Origin: Chrysogorgia sp. JL179-B06
Taxonomy: Eukaryota > Cnidaria > Anthozoa > Scleralcyonacea > Chrysogorgiidae
Length of the DNA: 64,000 nt
Assembly (NCBI GenBank): GCA_035772405.1
Contig: JAYKKM010000222.1
Location: forward strand, 2,307,501-2,371,500
Direction of reading: 5' to 3'
Shown: piece by piece, positions 43,877-53,001 of the stretch
How the letters are laid out: each line of letters begins with the position of its first letter
How positions within the stretch are numbered: position 1 is the stretch's first letter
The notes under the pieces: generated by a model
Seen by the model: the letters and a program-made list of their open reading frames with translations, nothing else
What the model was told of the DNA's origin: nothing
The model's database searches: none
Program-made: the position numbers and the translations under genes

Positions 43877-43999
43877 AATTTATTCTCTCCTGAAATTTTT
43901 TCTAATAAAAAAATATTGAAAAGACAATTTAAAAAAAAATTAAAATACCCTAGTGTCTTTTGATTTAAAAAAAACAAAAAAATAGTTAATTTTTCTTTT

Positions 44000-44158
44000 T
44001 TTTTAGAAACACAAAGATTGTTTAAAAAATTAGCAAAAGTACATTTAAGAAATGCTTATTTTTTAAAAATAAAACGTACACTAGAACGTTTTTATTTTGT
44101 TAATGATGTACATGTTGTCACAAACAATATTTTTGTAAAAATAGGAGAGAAGTTTTAA
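44000..44158 (+). pseudogene. short conserved viral frame (left copy)
   Basis: Follows a T-rich tract ending in …tttttag| and reads ETQRLFKKLAKVHLRN onward to a stop, matching 55492-55669. It could be a downstream exon of the preceding gene, with the poly-T/AG acting as splice acceptor. No domain. Confidence 0.35.
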
Positions 44159-44283
44159 AAAAAATAAGATGATTATAGAAACTCTTTGTACATTTAAACA
44201 TATAAAAAATGATATCATTATACATATAGTATAAATAAAACGTTCTTAATTTTTTTATATTTGTCTTATTGGAAAGCAATAAA

Positions 44284-44963
44284 ATGAGTCAGAAAAAATC
44301 ATCCATCAAAGTGAACGTTTTTGGCTTTATCATCAAAGAAAATTCGCGACAGTTGCTTTAAAAACACAAGACAATCTATATGAGTTTCAAGAAAGTTCTT
44401 GGAAACAAGGTGTAATACCAACGAGTTTTCTTGACGGTTATAAAATTAAAACAAATATTCGAGCTCCAGGTTTATTTACTGATTTTTCATTGACATTTGG
44501 TAACAATAGAACATTTCAAACAACAAAACACAGTTATCTTACGGGAGAATTAGAAGCAAGAAAGAAAAATTGGTATAAACGAAAAATAATTCATAGTATT
44601 GATGTAAAAATTAAAAATAATATTCGTGAAAAATATCAAGATGCATTAGGATGGAGTATTGTTCAAGTTAAAAAAGAGATATTCGAAGAGGGTGATTTGG
44701 GGGCAAATATTGGACAACCAAGTAAATATTATTTTAGCCCTAATCAATTGTTTATTGATCCTGAGAAAAATCTCTTCAACGATAATAAACATTTTGTAGA
44801 TTTAGCTTATAATTTACCTGCTGACGAAGATTTTATTTTGATTCAAAACATTCAATTTATAGATGATCATTTTTTTATAAATATGGTATTAAAACGGGTG
44901 ATGCTGATAAACCCTATATTGAATACGATATTTCTATTGTTTATTCCGATGGATTTACATAGA
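44284..44963 (+). pseudogene. viral ORFan, about 226 residues, frameshifted at the start (left copy)
   Basis: Homologous to 55783-56463. One A is missing in the poly-A run of the sixth to eighth codons (atgagtcagaaaaaatc), and a second indel near 44870 changes the C-terminus. Middle open frame 44490-44978. Function unknown; see the right copy. Confidence 0.65.
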
Positions 44964-45010
44964 AATGTCTATATATAAGATCATTTTTTTTCAAGATGTG
45001 TGTAAGTGTA

Positions 45011-45586
45011 ATGGCTATTTTTCAGAGAACAACAAATAAAGAGGGATAAAAGATTTATCACGACATAACACAATATAGTTTTTTGGAATCCGTTTTTTTT
45101 TGGCAATTAGTAGGAAGTGTGAAAGATGAAAATTCAAGATATCATCTACTAATATCTATATTTGATTATGAAGATAACTTGCAGTATAAATTTATACTGG
45201 AAGTAGAATGTTCAAAAAATCCCGAGATGGATATTATACAACAAGAGAATCGACAAATTCCTGAAGAATGTTATGAATTTCTTCGTAAAATATGACACCC
45301 ACCTATCAACAACAAAGGAATTGGAGAATATTTAAATATTATGGATTATGATAGAAAACATTGTTTTACTTATGAGTGCTTTAAGAGTATTATAGCATTA
45401 TATTATGATTATATTGTTTATAATAAAACTATAAAATACTCTTGTAAAAAATGTTAACGGGAATATGAATGTAATGTGTATTACCCTAATTTCTCCAGTG
45501 TAAATTTTAATGAAATAAGAGCTTATAATGTAAAAAAATATTCAATTAACAATGATATCCTCTTATGTAACGAAATAATACAATGA
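45011..45586 (+). pseudogene. viral ORFan, about 190 residues, broken (left copy)
   Basis: Homologous to 56510-57100. The codon that is TAA in the right copy (56714) reads AAA here, but other stops and indels break this copy (near 45048 and a TGA at 45293). The lesions are independent of those in the right copy. Confidence 0.6.
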
Positions 45587-45616
45587 ATGTATTTTTTTTA
45601 TTTTTTATTAAAAAAA

Positions 45617-45872
45617 TTAATACATTAAAATCTTATGAAGATTGTTTCTGGGTCTATGATACAAAAGCCCTCCTTTTTGAAAATGACCTTTGATTTTTTT
45701 CGTTCCTTGTTTTGCTATATTTTTTACTAAATTAGCTCCTTTTTTAAGCCCTTTTTTAAAATCTTTTATAAAAAGATTGCTGTATTTACTGATTTTTTTA
45801 TTTCCCCCACGTTGTCTTTTTTTCCCCTTAAAATCACCACCCCGATAATTTATTTTTTTTCCCTACAACCAT
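45617..45872 (-). pseudogene. viral Gly-Gly-rich basic core-like protein, frameshifted (left copy)
   Basis: Counterpart of 57124-57408, with the same FKGKKRQRGG unit and C-terminal FQKGGLLYHRP. A frameshift lies near its start. Only one KRQRGG repeat is present, versus two in the right copy. Confidence 0.6.
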
Positions 45873-45883
45873 TGTTATGAAGG

Positions 45884-46425
45884 TTATTTTCTCTTCCAAT
45901 AGTTAGCACCATAGTCTGCAAAAATTTCTTCATGTGCTTTTATATGTTTTATACTTTCTAAAAACATTTTTTTATTATTTGGGTCGTAAACAAAATCGGA
46001 ATTATTTTTATATATAGAACCAGGTTTCCCATTATTCGCATAACGTGCTGCTGCGTGAGTTGTCAAATAAGCATCGGTACAATTGTTTGCATCGTTACAA
46101 ATACTATATACAGCATTATTGTTTTTACCATATTTACGATCCAATTTGGCTTGTGTTGTTTTTTGACCTGTGTAATAAGAAATATTACGATCGGGTTTAA
46201 AAGGTTTTTTCCAAGCAAACAATCCTTCACCAGCATTGGGGATATTTGATTTCTTGATACGTAAGTTATTTTGTTTTGCTAAATGAATCCAACATTTTTT
46301 GTTTGAGCTATTCGTTTACGACATCTTATTTTTTTTAAGGTTTTACTTCTACATTGAAGAACGTGTCGTATACTTTGAGATTTATCATTGTTCCGTTTTT
46401 TTCGAGGTAACCTAATTCTTCGAAA
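45884..46425 (-). pseudogene. viral SET-domain methyltransferase, frameshifted (left copy)
   Basis: Retains the SET core (GEGLFAWKKPF, AARYANNG, EEIFADYGANYW), but the N-terminal Cys/basic part is out of frame (poly-T length change near 46295). It is cut at about 46425 by a deletion that joins it to the polymerase gene. Confidence 0.75.
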
Positions 46426-46429
46426 AGGA

Positions 46430-47262
46430 TGATCAAGAAATTATCGACAATACTATTGAAAAATTAGTTGTTGTGGGAATAGACAATTTATTTTTGATAA
46501 CAATGTTATTGAAACTTTATGTGAATTTATGTTTGAACAAACAAATTCCGTTTGGATAGCTCATAACGGGGTAGATTTGATACTATTTTTATTTTAAAAT
46601 ATTTTTTAGAAATAAAACAGATAATACCGAATACTATAATGAACGGTACTAAAATAATCAGTTTAATAATTAAATATTAGAATCCTCGATAGTTATTTCT
46701 TTTTAAGTATGAAATTAACAGATATTCCAAAAGCAATGGACCTTCAAGGCGAATGTAAGGGATTTCATCCTTATGAATTTTACGATTTAACTTATGAGGG
46801 TGAAATTGTAGATCAGAAATTTTTTGATACGAAACATATGAATACAGCAACACTTAATGAATTTGAAAAATGGTATTTAGAAAAAAAGAAAGAGAAATAT
46901 ATATTTCGTAAAGAGATTTATTATTATTGTTGTAGTGATGTAGATATTTTAAGAAAGGGTTGTGTTAAATTTTCTACAATGATAGGAGCAATTGGTCATA
47001 TTACACCCTTTTATGCAAAGAATTGTATTACAATTGCTAGTTTAGCTTTGAAAGTGTATACACTTAATTTTTTTTAAAAAAATTGTGTAGGAATTATTCC
47101 TGCTTCGGGGTATAGGGGATGTGTAAAACAGAGTTTAATTGCTATTGATTGGTTAGATGAAATTAATCGAGAATTAGGGGGAAATTTAGAATATATCTGT
47201 TCACAAAATATTGAGAGAAAAATTCTAGGACGTTTTGTCGATGGTTTTTATAATGATACAAT
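46430..47262 (+). pseudogene. viral protein-primed DNA polymerase B fragment (left copy)
   Basis: Matches the right-copy polymerase from about nt 60105 to 60955: the exonuclease region, with several frameshifts, and the open part 46709-47077 containing YYCCSDVDILRKG (Exo III). The palm domain is absent; the sequence ends in a TA run at 47263-47298. Confidence 0.85.
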
Positions 47263-47265
47263 AAG

Positions 47266-47298
<33 letters not shown>
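47263..47298. repeat. (TA)n at the truncation point of the left viral copy
   Basis: About 18 TA repeats exactly where polymerase homology ends, the third such junction in the window. Confidence 0.85.
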
Positions 47299-47299
<1 letters not shown>

Positions 47300-47644
47300 A
47301 TGTGTTTGGGACTGGACCGAGCTCTAAGCCAATCAGAATCAAGAATTGATTTGAATGGACCAATCAGAGCACAGCCAGTCCAAAATTTCCAGGAGCGTGT
47401 TCTAGTTTTAAGGTGTGGTCACCCTGTTAAGAGCGACCAGCCATAAAATCAGGGGGGATATGCACCTGGTCGTATAGAAGAGGTTTTTTGTATAAAATTA
47501 GTCAAAAAGTGGTCGCGGTAAAGAGTATATATATCACTTTGCTCGTGTTGTTGTACGACCAGTTTTTTAGTCGTCCCTGAGTTTAACGACCAGAGTTTGA
47601 AGGTCATTCAAGGTGAATAGTGTTAAGCAAGTACTGACTCATTT
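47299..47644. other. spacer with CCAAT-type motifs
   Basis: Contains agccaatcag and accaatcaga near 47330-47365 and repeated cgaccag motifs (47435-47595). No gene. It may be regulatory sequence of an unrecognised element. Confidence 0.35.
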
Positions 47645-47907
47645 GCTATACGGGGTTGAAAGCAGTGATGAACCAGGAACAGGATGTTTAAGTAGTAGAA
47701 TTTAGTGTTTCAAACAACTGATAATCAGTGCGGAAAATTTGCCCAGAAACCAAACATGTCTAAAGTGAAAAAGTTTTACTCTAGACATGTTTGGTTTCTG
47801 TGCAAACTTCCCCACTGATTATCAATTATTCGGAACACGAAATTCTACGACTAAACATCCTGTTCCGGTCCATCATTGCTTTCAACCCCATATAGCATCC
47901 GAGACAG
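47645..47907. repeat. long inverted repeat, arms about 120 bp
   Basis: The left arm starts TGCTATACGGGGTTGAAAGC (47647) and the right arm ends with the complement of TGCTATATGGGGTTGAAAGC. The arms match at roughly nine positions in ten and are separated by a loop of only about 15-20 bases around 47770. Non-coding. Confidence 0.8.
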
Positions 47908-48886
47908 CACTTAAACAGATCATCATTCACACTGTGATATATATACTGACCACGTTTTTGAAAAAAAATACAAAAAATTCTATTATACATAACCATCATA
48001 CCTCACCCGATGTGATGTATACTTACGTGCACGTACCATCCAAAAAACTCCATATTTTTATTTGAAGACTTGTAATGGTGTTTGAAACAAAAATAAACAG
48101 TTTTGAACTGTCCTTATTTTTATTTGGAAGAGTAGTAATGTTTATTGAAATAAAAATAAACATTTTGACTGAATTAATCATAGAAATTTCCACCATGGAG
48201 CTCTTACCTCGACGCCATCTTATGGCCGAATGACTGATATTCTCTAGTTACTGTATATTTAAAAAGGATATTTCTTCAAAATATTTTAAGAGGATATAGC
48301 TCATAAAAATTATTTCGGGTGTTGCTTCCCAAAAAAGTTTTGAGAGAGATAGAGTTTTTGGAAAAACCTCAAAATAATTTGAGATGAAATATCCAAAATA
48401 AAAATAGTAGAGGTTGGGGTGTAAAAGTGTTTTTAATAAATTTGGAGGAAAAACCTCAAATAAATTTTAAGAGAATAGTTGAGTATATAAGCAGATGTTG
48501 TTTCATATTTTATCAGTTGTGTGTGTTTTGCTCGCTTGTAAGTTGTCCTTCGGTACAAGACTCTGAATTCTTCCAATGTTCTGTTTTATTATTAAACTGC
48601 ATTGGCGCGCGTTCAACCCGTAGTCGAATTTGCGATTCGAATGAGATTGGCTCAGGTCCATAGCGACAATCTGGTCATCCCTTATTCAATGAATTGCTTA
48701 TTTTACGCAAGGGTTGTGCGTTAGCGTATGATGAAAGAGTTAGCTATAGTAAAAACACACACACGATGTAAAAGTTGGATGAATTATATTTTTAACACAC
48801 ACACAAGAAAACAAAAAAGATTTTTATACAAAAAAGTTTGTTATACATTTTAGGGTCTCCCTAAAATACAAGACCCCTACAAAAAT
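47908..48886. other. spacer between viral copies, LTR-like features only
   Basis: There is a TATA-like agtatataagcag at about 48480 and an attaaa-type signal near 48590, then tgcattggcgcgcg. These are loosely like a solo LTR and adjacent primer site, but no second end was found. AACCTCAAA-type repeats occur at 48360-48460. No gene supported. Confidence 0.3.
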
Positions 48887-49150
48887 TTAAAATAAAACAG
48901 TTTTAATTTTTCTGTTTACCAGTGTTTGTGTTTTTGTGTAGAACATGAAGGACTCACCCCTTGAGTCTACACATCCCCACACGTCGTCATCATATTGGTC
49001 TTCTTCCGGCGGCTCGTAGTCGTCGAAGTCGTATTCCGTATCCGTTTGGACACGGAAGGCCCATTCGCTCTCGTCGTTCTCTGCGACTAGCAACACCCCT
49101 GGCACGTTTTCAATAGTATTCTCTTCTGGGGGTGGAGGGATGGTTTCTTT
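48887..49150 (-). CDS. acidic viral protein (right copy), 5' end uncertain
   Basis: The frame reads KETIPPPPEENTIENVPGVL, then a strongly acidic stretch (YDFDDYEPPEEDQYDDD) and KTQTLVNRKIKTVLF. It is preceded at 49151-49160 by a splice-acceptor-like ttctcttag. A short ATG frame upstream (MAEQNNNTEPRTEPQEKKE, 49292-49233) lies under a CCAAT/TATA promoter and may be exon 1, but a stop precedes the first good donor. Coding is likely; the gene model is not settled. Acidic early regulators are common in nuclear DNA viruses, but the role here is unknown. Confidence 0.5.
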   Translation of the reverse strand, partial: KETIPPPPEENTIENVPGVLLVAENDESEWAFRVQTDTEYDFDDYEPPEEDQYDDDVWGCVDSRGESFMFYTKTQTLVNRKIKTVLF

Positions 49151-49232
49151 CTAAGAGAAAATAAAAAACACATAAATAAATACATGTCGCTTGTATACAG
49201 ACAGTAAAAACATTTTAGCGCTATCTTACATT

Positions 49233-49292
49233 TTATTCTTTCTTTTCCTGGGGTTCTGTGCGGGGTTCCGTGTTATTATTTTGTTCGGCCAT
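49233..49292 (-). CDS. short leader frame or first exon upstream of the acidic protein
   Basis: ATG at 49292, 19 codons and a TAA. A TATA-like TTATAAAATAAG (49356-49367 read on minus) lies about 70 bp upstream. It could be a uORF or exon 1 of 48887-49150. Confidence 0.35.
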   Translation of the reverse strand: MAEQNNNTEPRTEPQEKKE

Positions 49293-49439
49293 CTGCGTGT
49301 TTTTTCTTTTACTTTTTGTCTCCAGCTTGAAATCGTTTTGGTTTAAGATGTCCTAACGTGCTTATTTTATAAGGGTATTACAATGGTTTTGCGACTTTAA
49401 CCAATCAGAGTTTCTATAATCAAACCCTCCCCCGTATCT

Positions 49440-49477
49440 AACCAATCAGAGCTCGTTCATTAAAGCCTTCATGTCAA
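49440..49477 (-). promoter_or_regulatory. viral promoter module, inverted copy
   Basis: Reads on the minus strand GACATGAAGGCTTTAATGAA then CGAGCTCTGATTGGT, the same module as at 43034 and 54494. Here it drives the minus direction towards 49292. A second CCAAT box (aaccaatcag, about 49399) lies closer to the gene. Confidence 0.55.
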
Positions 49478-49745
49478 AACAATTGAATTATTATGGGTAG
49501 GGACAATACGTGTTGTTAAACGCTTAGGGACGCGTATATATAATAAGCGTCTTGTTCTATTCCCTCCCTTTATGTCAAAACAGTTTGATTAATAATATGG
49601 GTCGGAACAATGAATTTGTGTTGCGGGATTAAAGACGCTTTTTGAATCTTAGGGATGCGAATATATAATAAGCGTCTTGTTCTGATTCCTCCCCCTATGT
49701 CAAAACAGTTTGATAAATAATATGGGTAGGGATAATGAATTTACT
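49470..49745. repeat. tandem repeat of about 115 bp, two to three units, upstream of the right viral copy
   Basis: Each unit has TATGTCAAAACA(G/A)TTTGA, a GGG(T/A)(A/C)GG(G)ACAAT block, and atatataataagcgtcttgt. The string catgtcaaaaca also appears at 30838 and 50068. Enhancer-like or origin-like repeats are possible. No function shown. Confidence 0.6.
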
Positions 49746-50154
49746 TGTTGGGATTAGCGGCCATTTTGTTTGTGTACTTTGGTAGCTACGATTTTTTAAT
49801 GAGTTCTAACCTTAATTACTTGTAGGGATTAGCGGCCATTTTGAAGGGATTAGTCCCTGTGAAATATATATTACCGTAGGGGTATGTGTTTAAATACGTC
49901 TATATTCTAGATATTTAAGCATTTTTACACTTATTTAAACACATTTTTATGCTTTTTAGTGCTTTTTAGGGCTTTCATTTTTATGCTTTTCATACAATTT
50001 AGTATATATTTTAAGATACCCGTTAAACAAATTTGCTCAATATCGAGGAGAGCGTGTTAATTAATTCATACATGTCAAAACAGATGATAAATGGTTTTTA
50101 ATACACGTGTTTTAACATAATACTTCTGGATTGTTACAACACATTGTTGAAGAG

Positions 50155-50451
50155 TTAACAAAGAAGACGCGCTTTTTGATTTTCCTGTCGATGAATCACA
50201 GCAATAATAATTCCAGCTTCGACACCCATTCGGGTATTTTTAAGAACAGAGGTAAGATTAAAATCTTTTAGTATTATCCCGCGACGTTCATCTAGCCAAA
50301 TTTTATCCCGGTCATTTAGCCAATTTTTATTTTCGGACATAAAGTCAACCACATAAAAATCAGAATCTGGACACATGGTATATAAAAATTCAGAGCTGTA
50401 TAACTTCACGTTATCAAGTTTAAATTCGTTTATATCTATACTTGTTGTCAT
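50155..50451 (-). CDS. viral ORFan, 98 residues (right copy), altered C-terminus
   Basis: Homologous to 30899-31213 ([18 protein letters not shown]), with a 10-residue insertion near the middle (NWLNDRDKIW). A 1-base difference near 50170 changes the last residues. No domain recognised. Confidence 0.6.
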   Translation of the reverse strand: MTTSIDINEFKLDNVKLYSSEFLYTMCPDSDFYVVDFMSENKNWLNDRDKIWLDERRGIILKDFNLTSVLKNTRMGVEAGIIIAVIHRQENQKARLLC

Positions 50452-50510
50452 GATGAGACTTGTCTAATAAATGTTTTTGGGTAGATATGTCTATATATAT
50501 ATACAAGGGA

Positions 50511-50846
50511 TTAATCTTTTACAATGAATATATATTGATTGGTAAGATACACACTTTTACCAATCTTAGCGTGTTCGGATGAACCGAATTCTATTTTAAA
50601 ATAATTGTTATATTCATCGTTAAAGAAAAGTTCATACATCTGTGTCGGTTCGGCAGCAGGTTTGGGTATGGGTCTTGAACCAATTAACTGTAGATTTCGT
50701 TCACGAGATAGATCACTCATAGATATTATATCTAAAAAATTTGCTTGATTGATGGTTGATGTCGGTTCGCCAGCGGGTATGGGACCCATTAACTGTATAT
50801 TTCGTTTACGAGAGCTCTTCATAGATATAAATTTTGCTTGATTCAT
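50511..50846 (-). CDS. viral ORFan with internal duplication, 111 residues
   Basis: Starts MNQAKFISMKSSRKRNIQLM. A related unit (INQANFLD…RERNLQLIGS…) follows, so the N-terminal part is an internal duplication of about 35 residues. The tail is hydrophobic/charged (IGKSVYLTNQYIFIVKD). Its ATG overlaps the stop of the upstream PPPY gene by 4 bp (ATGA), suggesting a shared transcript. Absent from the left copy. Confidence 0.6.
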   Translation of the reverse strand: MNQAKFISMKSSRKRNIQLMGPIPAGEPTSTINQANFLDIISMSDLSRERNLQLIGSRPIPKPAAEPTQMYELFFNDEYNNYFKIEFGSSEHAKIGKSVYLTNQYIFIVKD

Positions 50847-51106
50847 GGTTGGTAGGGTGGAGGTTCTTCGAGTTGTACATTCACAAATTGTCCGATCAAA
50901 TGTGTAAAATCGTCCGATGAGTAGGTATATATATATTTCTCATCCCATAACAATAGTATCTTATATATTATTCTATCGGCACGTGCATTGTTGGGTAACA
51001 TATCCACTTTACTACATTCAAGCACTTGATATTCAATATGTGAAAAATACTTTGCTAAATCGGTCAGTATGACCAACAGAGGATTTTCTTTAGTACCTGC
51101 AATCAT
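50843..51106 (-). CDS. viral small protein with C-terminal PPPY motif
   Basis: 87 residues from ATG 51106 (MIAGTKENPLLVILTDLAKY) ending VQLEEPPPYQP. PPxY is the ligand of Nedd4-family WW domains and acts as a late-budding or trafficking motif in several virus groups. Here it sits at the very C-terminus and is kept in the left copy (PEPPPYQP), although the sequence before it differs. The rest has no known fold. It is divergent from the H3-like gene, sharing a 305-bp intergenic promoter region. Confidence 0.65.
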   Translation of the reverse strand: MIAGTKENPLLVILTDLAKYFSHIEYQVLECSKVDMLPNNARADRIIYKILLLWDEKYIYTYSSDDFTHLIGQFVNVQLEEPPPYQP

Positions 51107-51282
51107 TTTGAAAGTGTTCTAAAAAAAATATGACTTCTAACATGTGTTTTTATATCTTTTCCTACATCGTTTTTACCGATAAATATTTTAGGGCAATGTG
51201 TACTTGCATTATTAAGTCAACAAAAAGATTAAAAAGATTTACATGTATTAGTATTCGTTGGTAATCGTCTTATAATATTGAT

Positions 51283-51400
51283 TTTATCATTCAACCAATG
51301 AGAGTACCCCGATTTTTTATTGGGGAATTAAGTTCAACCAATCAGGATACCCCATTTTTAACGTATTTTTTATAAGCGTTTGTTCCTAATTTTTTTAGTC
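51283..51400 (+). promoter_or_regulatory. CCAAT/CCAAT/TATA promoter of the H3 tail-like gene
   Basis: Two AACCAAT boxes (about 51294 and 51337) are followed by TTTTTTATAAGCG (51366-51378), about 35-45 bp before ATG 51412. The arrangement is conserved at 39830-39925. This is a typical RNA polymerase II layout, so transcription is probably nuclear. Confidence 0.6.
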
Positions 51401-51411
51401 ACAATATCATT

Positions 51412-52560
51412 ATGGCTCGTGTGAAGCAGACTCATAAAAATATTGAAAGTGGAAAATCAATTGCTCGGGTTGAAAGTAGGGGAAAAGATATTCCTAAAAT
51501 GTTAAAACAACGTCGTCTAGAGCGACAAGAATATCGTAATAATGCTCTGGATATTTCAGATGGTGAAACATCATGCCGTCAAGAAATCAGAGGAAAAAAG
51601 AAAGTCAAACATTGTACAACTAAAGACAACATTGCACAGTCGCAATTAAATTTCGCTGTACCGATAGCTCAAGAACAGTCCAGTTACGTTCTACACCCGC
51701 AAGCGAAGTATAACGCATCGCCACGGCAAGCAAAGATACCGACTCTACCCCAGCAAGTAAATTCACCTCTACAACCCCAAGCGAAGTATAACATGTCGTC
51801 GTGGCAAGCAAAGATACCGTCTCTACCCCCGCAAGTAAACCACCTACCACCTCTACTATCGCAAGAACAGTATAATATACCTCTTCAAACACCGCAAGCA
51901 AAGTATAATACATCTCCTATTCCACAGCAAACGATCTCACCGCCACGGCCCGAAGATGAATTAGATAATTACATATACGATATGCCCATTGATTTCTTTG
52001 GTCAAATCCCTATTCCTTCTCCTGCGAATTTAATACGAATGTGTGATGAAATGGTCCCCGTTCAACAAGGAAAACAATTATTACAAATTGTGGATGAATT
52101 AGCAAATGCTCTTTCCCCAACATTATCTCCTATTCCTCTTCCGCCACCACAACTACCACAGCCACCTAATTCACCACACCCATTATTTCCAGTGTGTGAA
52201 GAAGAGGAAGAAGAAGAAGAGGAAGACGACCGAGAAGTATTGAACGATCCACCATTGAAGAAAAGATGTTATAAACGTTCGTTAATATATATGAAACGTG
52301 AAAAAAAAGGCGATGAACATCATGAAGAAAAACGAATGACAATCTATTCGAATTATGATCAAGATATTATTTGTACACAACGCGATAAATATCGTGAGTT
52401 AGAGGGTCTCTATATTGAGAAACTATATATAAATAAACAATATTTGCAATGGCGTTCTAGAAAATATACGAGTGACCTTATGGAAAAACGATATATAATG
52501 GATAATAATAAGGATTTGAAAAGAAAACATGATTTCAAAAAGGAAAACCGAAATGTATAA
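51412..52560 (+). CDS. viral protein with histone H3 tail-like N-terminus, 382 residues
   Basis: ATG 51412 is followed by ARVKQTHKNIESGKSIAR. Met removal before Ala would expose A-R-x-K-Q-T, as in histone H3. H3 identities in the first 14 residues are 1, 2, 4, 5, 6, 13 and 14. A basic segment follows (KDIPKMLKQRRLERQ). Next is a Pro/Gln-rich region (about 100-250) with repeated PQAKYN and QAKIP motifs, an acidic run (CEEEEEEEEEDD) and a conserved basic/coiled C-terminal domain (about 290-382). There is no histone fold. I infer a nuclear chromatin-reader decoy or tether. The frame is intact, unlike the left copy. Confidence 0.75.
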   Translation: MARVKQTHKNIESGKSIARVESRGKDIPKMLKQRRLERQEYRNNALDISDGETSCRQEIRGKKKVKHCTTKDNIAQSQLNFAVPIAQEQSSYVLHPQAKYNASPRQAKIPTLPQQVNSPLQPQAKYNMSSWQAKIPSLPPQVNHLPPLLSQEQYNIPLQTPQAKYNTSPIPQQTISPPRPEDELDNYIYDMPIDFFGQIPIPSPANLIRMCDEMVPVQQGKQLLQIVDELANALSPTLSPIPLPPPQLPQPPNSPHPLFPVCEEEEEEEEEDDREVLNDPPLKKRCYKRSLIYMKREKKGDEHHEEKRMTIYSNYDQDIICTQRDKYRELEGLYIEKLYINKQYLQWRSRKYTSDLMEKRYIMDNNKDLKRKHDFKKENRNV

Positions 52561-52663
52561 AATGATAGTGTTGTAAATAAAAATATCAGTAATGTGAAAA
52601 CATGGAGGTGTGGAATGTTATGGTAAAAGACTGGCACGTTTTGAAATAAAAATTAATAAAAAT

Positions 52664-52978
52664 ATGGAGAAAAGTGTGTGGAAATGTCTTGACGAACATG
52701 AGAATTTATTTAGAAATATTATTGGATATTTAAAAATACCACGTGAACTTTTGGATGTATATAATCGGATGGATAGACATGAAATTGGACAAATAATAGC
52801 ATTTTTTGCTTTAATCCTATGTTTTTTTAGATATAAAAACATTGATAATGAAGAATATTATATAAAATTATTTGTACGTCAAACAATTTTAGATTTTAGA
52901 AATTCTCATCTTAAATGCATTTTATTCCCCAATGACAAAAACACACTGGCAAAAAAAACACTGGTTTTTTGTTGTTGA
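52664..52978 (+). CDS. viral ORFan, about 104 residues
   Basis: I use ATG 52664 (MEKSVWKCLDEHENLF); a GTG-initiated extension to 52610 is less likely. Homologous to 41162-41494, but the C-terminus differs because of an indel (DKNTLAKKTLVFCC), so it may be altered. Contains the hydrophobic segment QIIAFFALILCFF. Confidence 0.55.
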   Translation: MEKSVWKCLDEHENLFRNIIGYLKIPRELLDVYNRMDRHEIGQIIAFFALILCFFRYKNIDNEEYYIKLFVRQTILDFRNSHLKCILFPNDKNTLAKKTLVFCC

Positions 52979-53001
52979 ATATATTCTTTGAATTTTTAAA
53001 A

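Noticed and set aside
48427..48670. Solo LTR with adjacent primer-binding site
   Set aside because: TATA and polyadenylation-like strings are present, but no terminal TG/CA pair, duplication or second LTR could be identified.
51412..52560. True histone H3 gene
   Set aside because: Only the first 14 or so residues resemble H3; no alpha-N or histone-fold helices follow.
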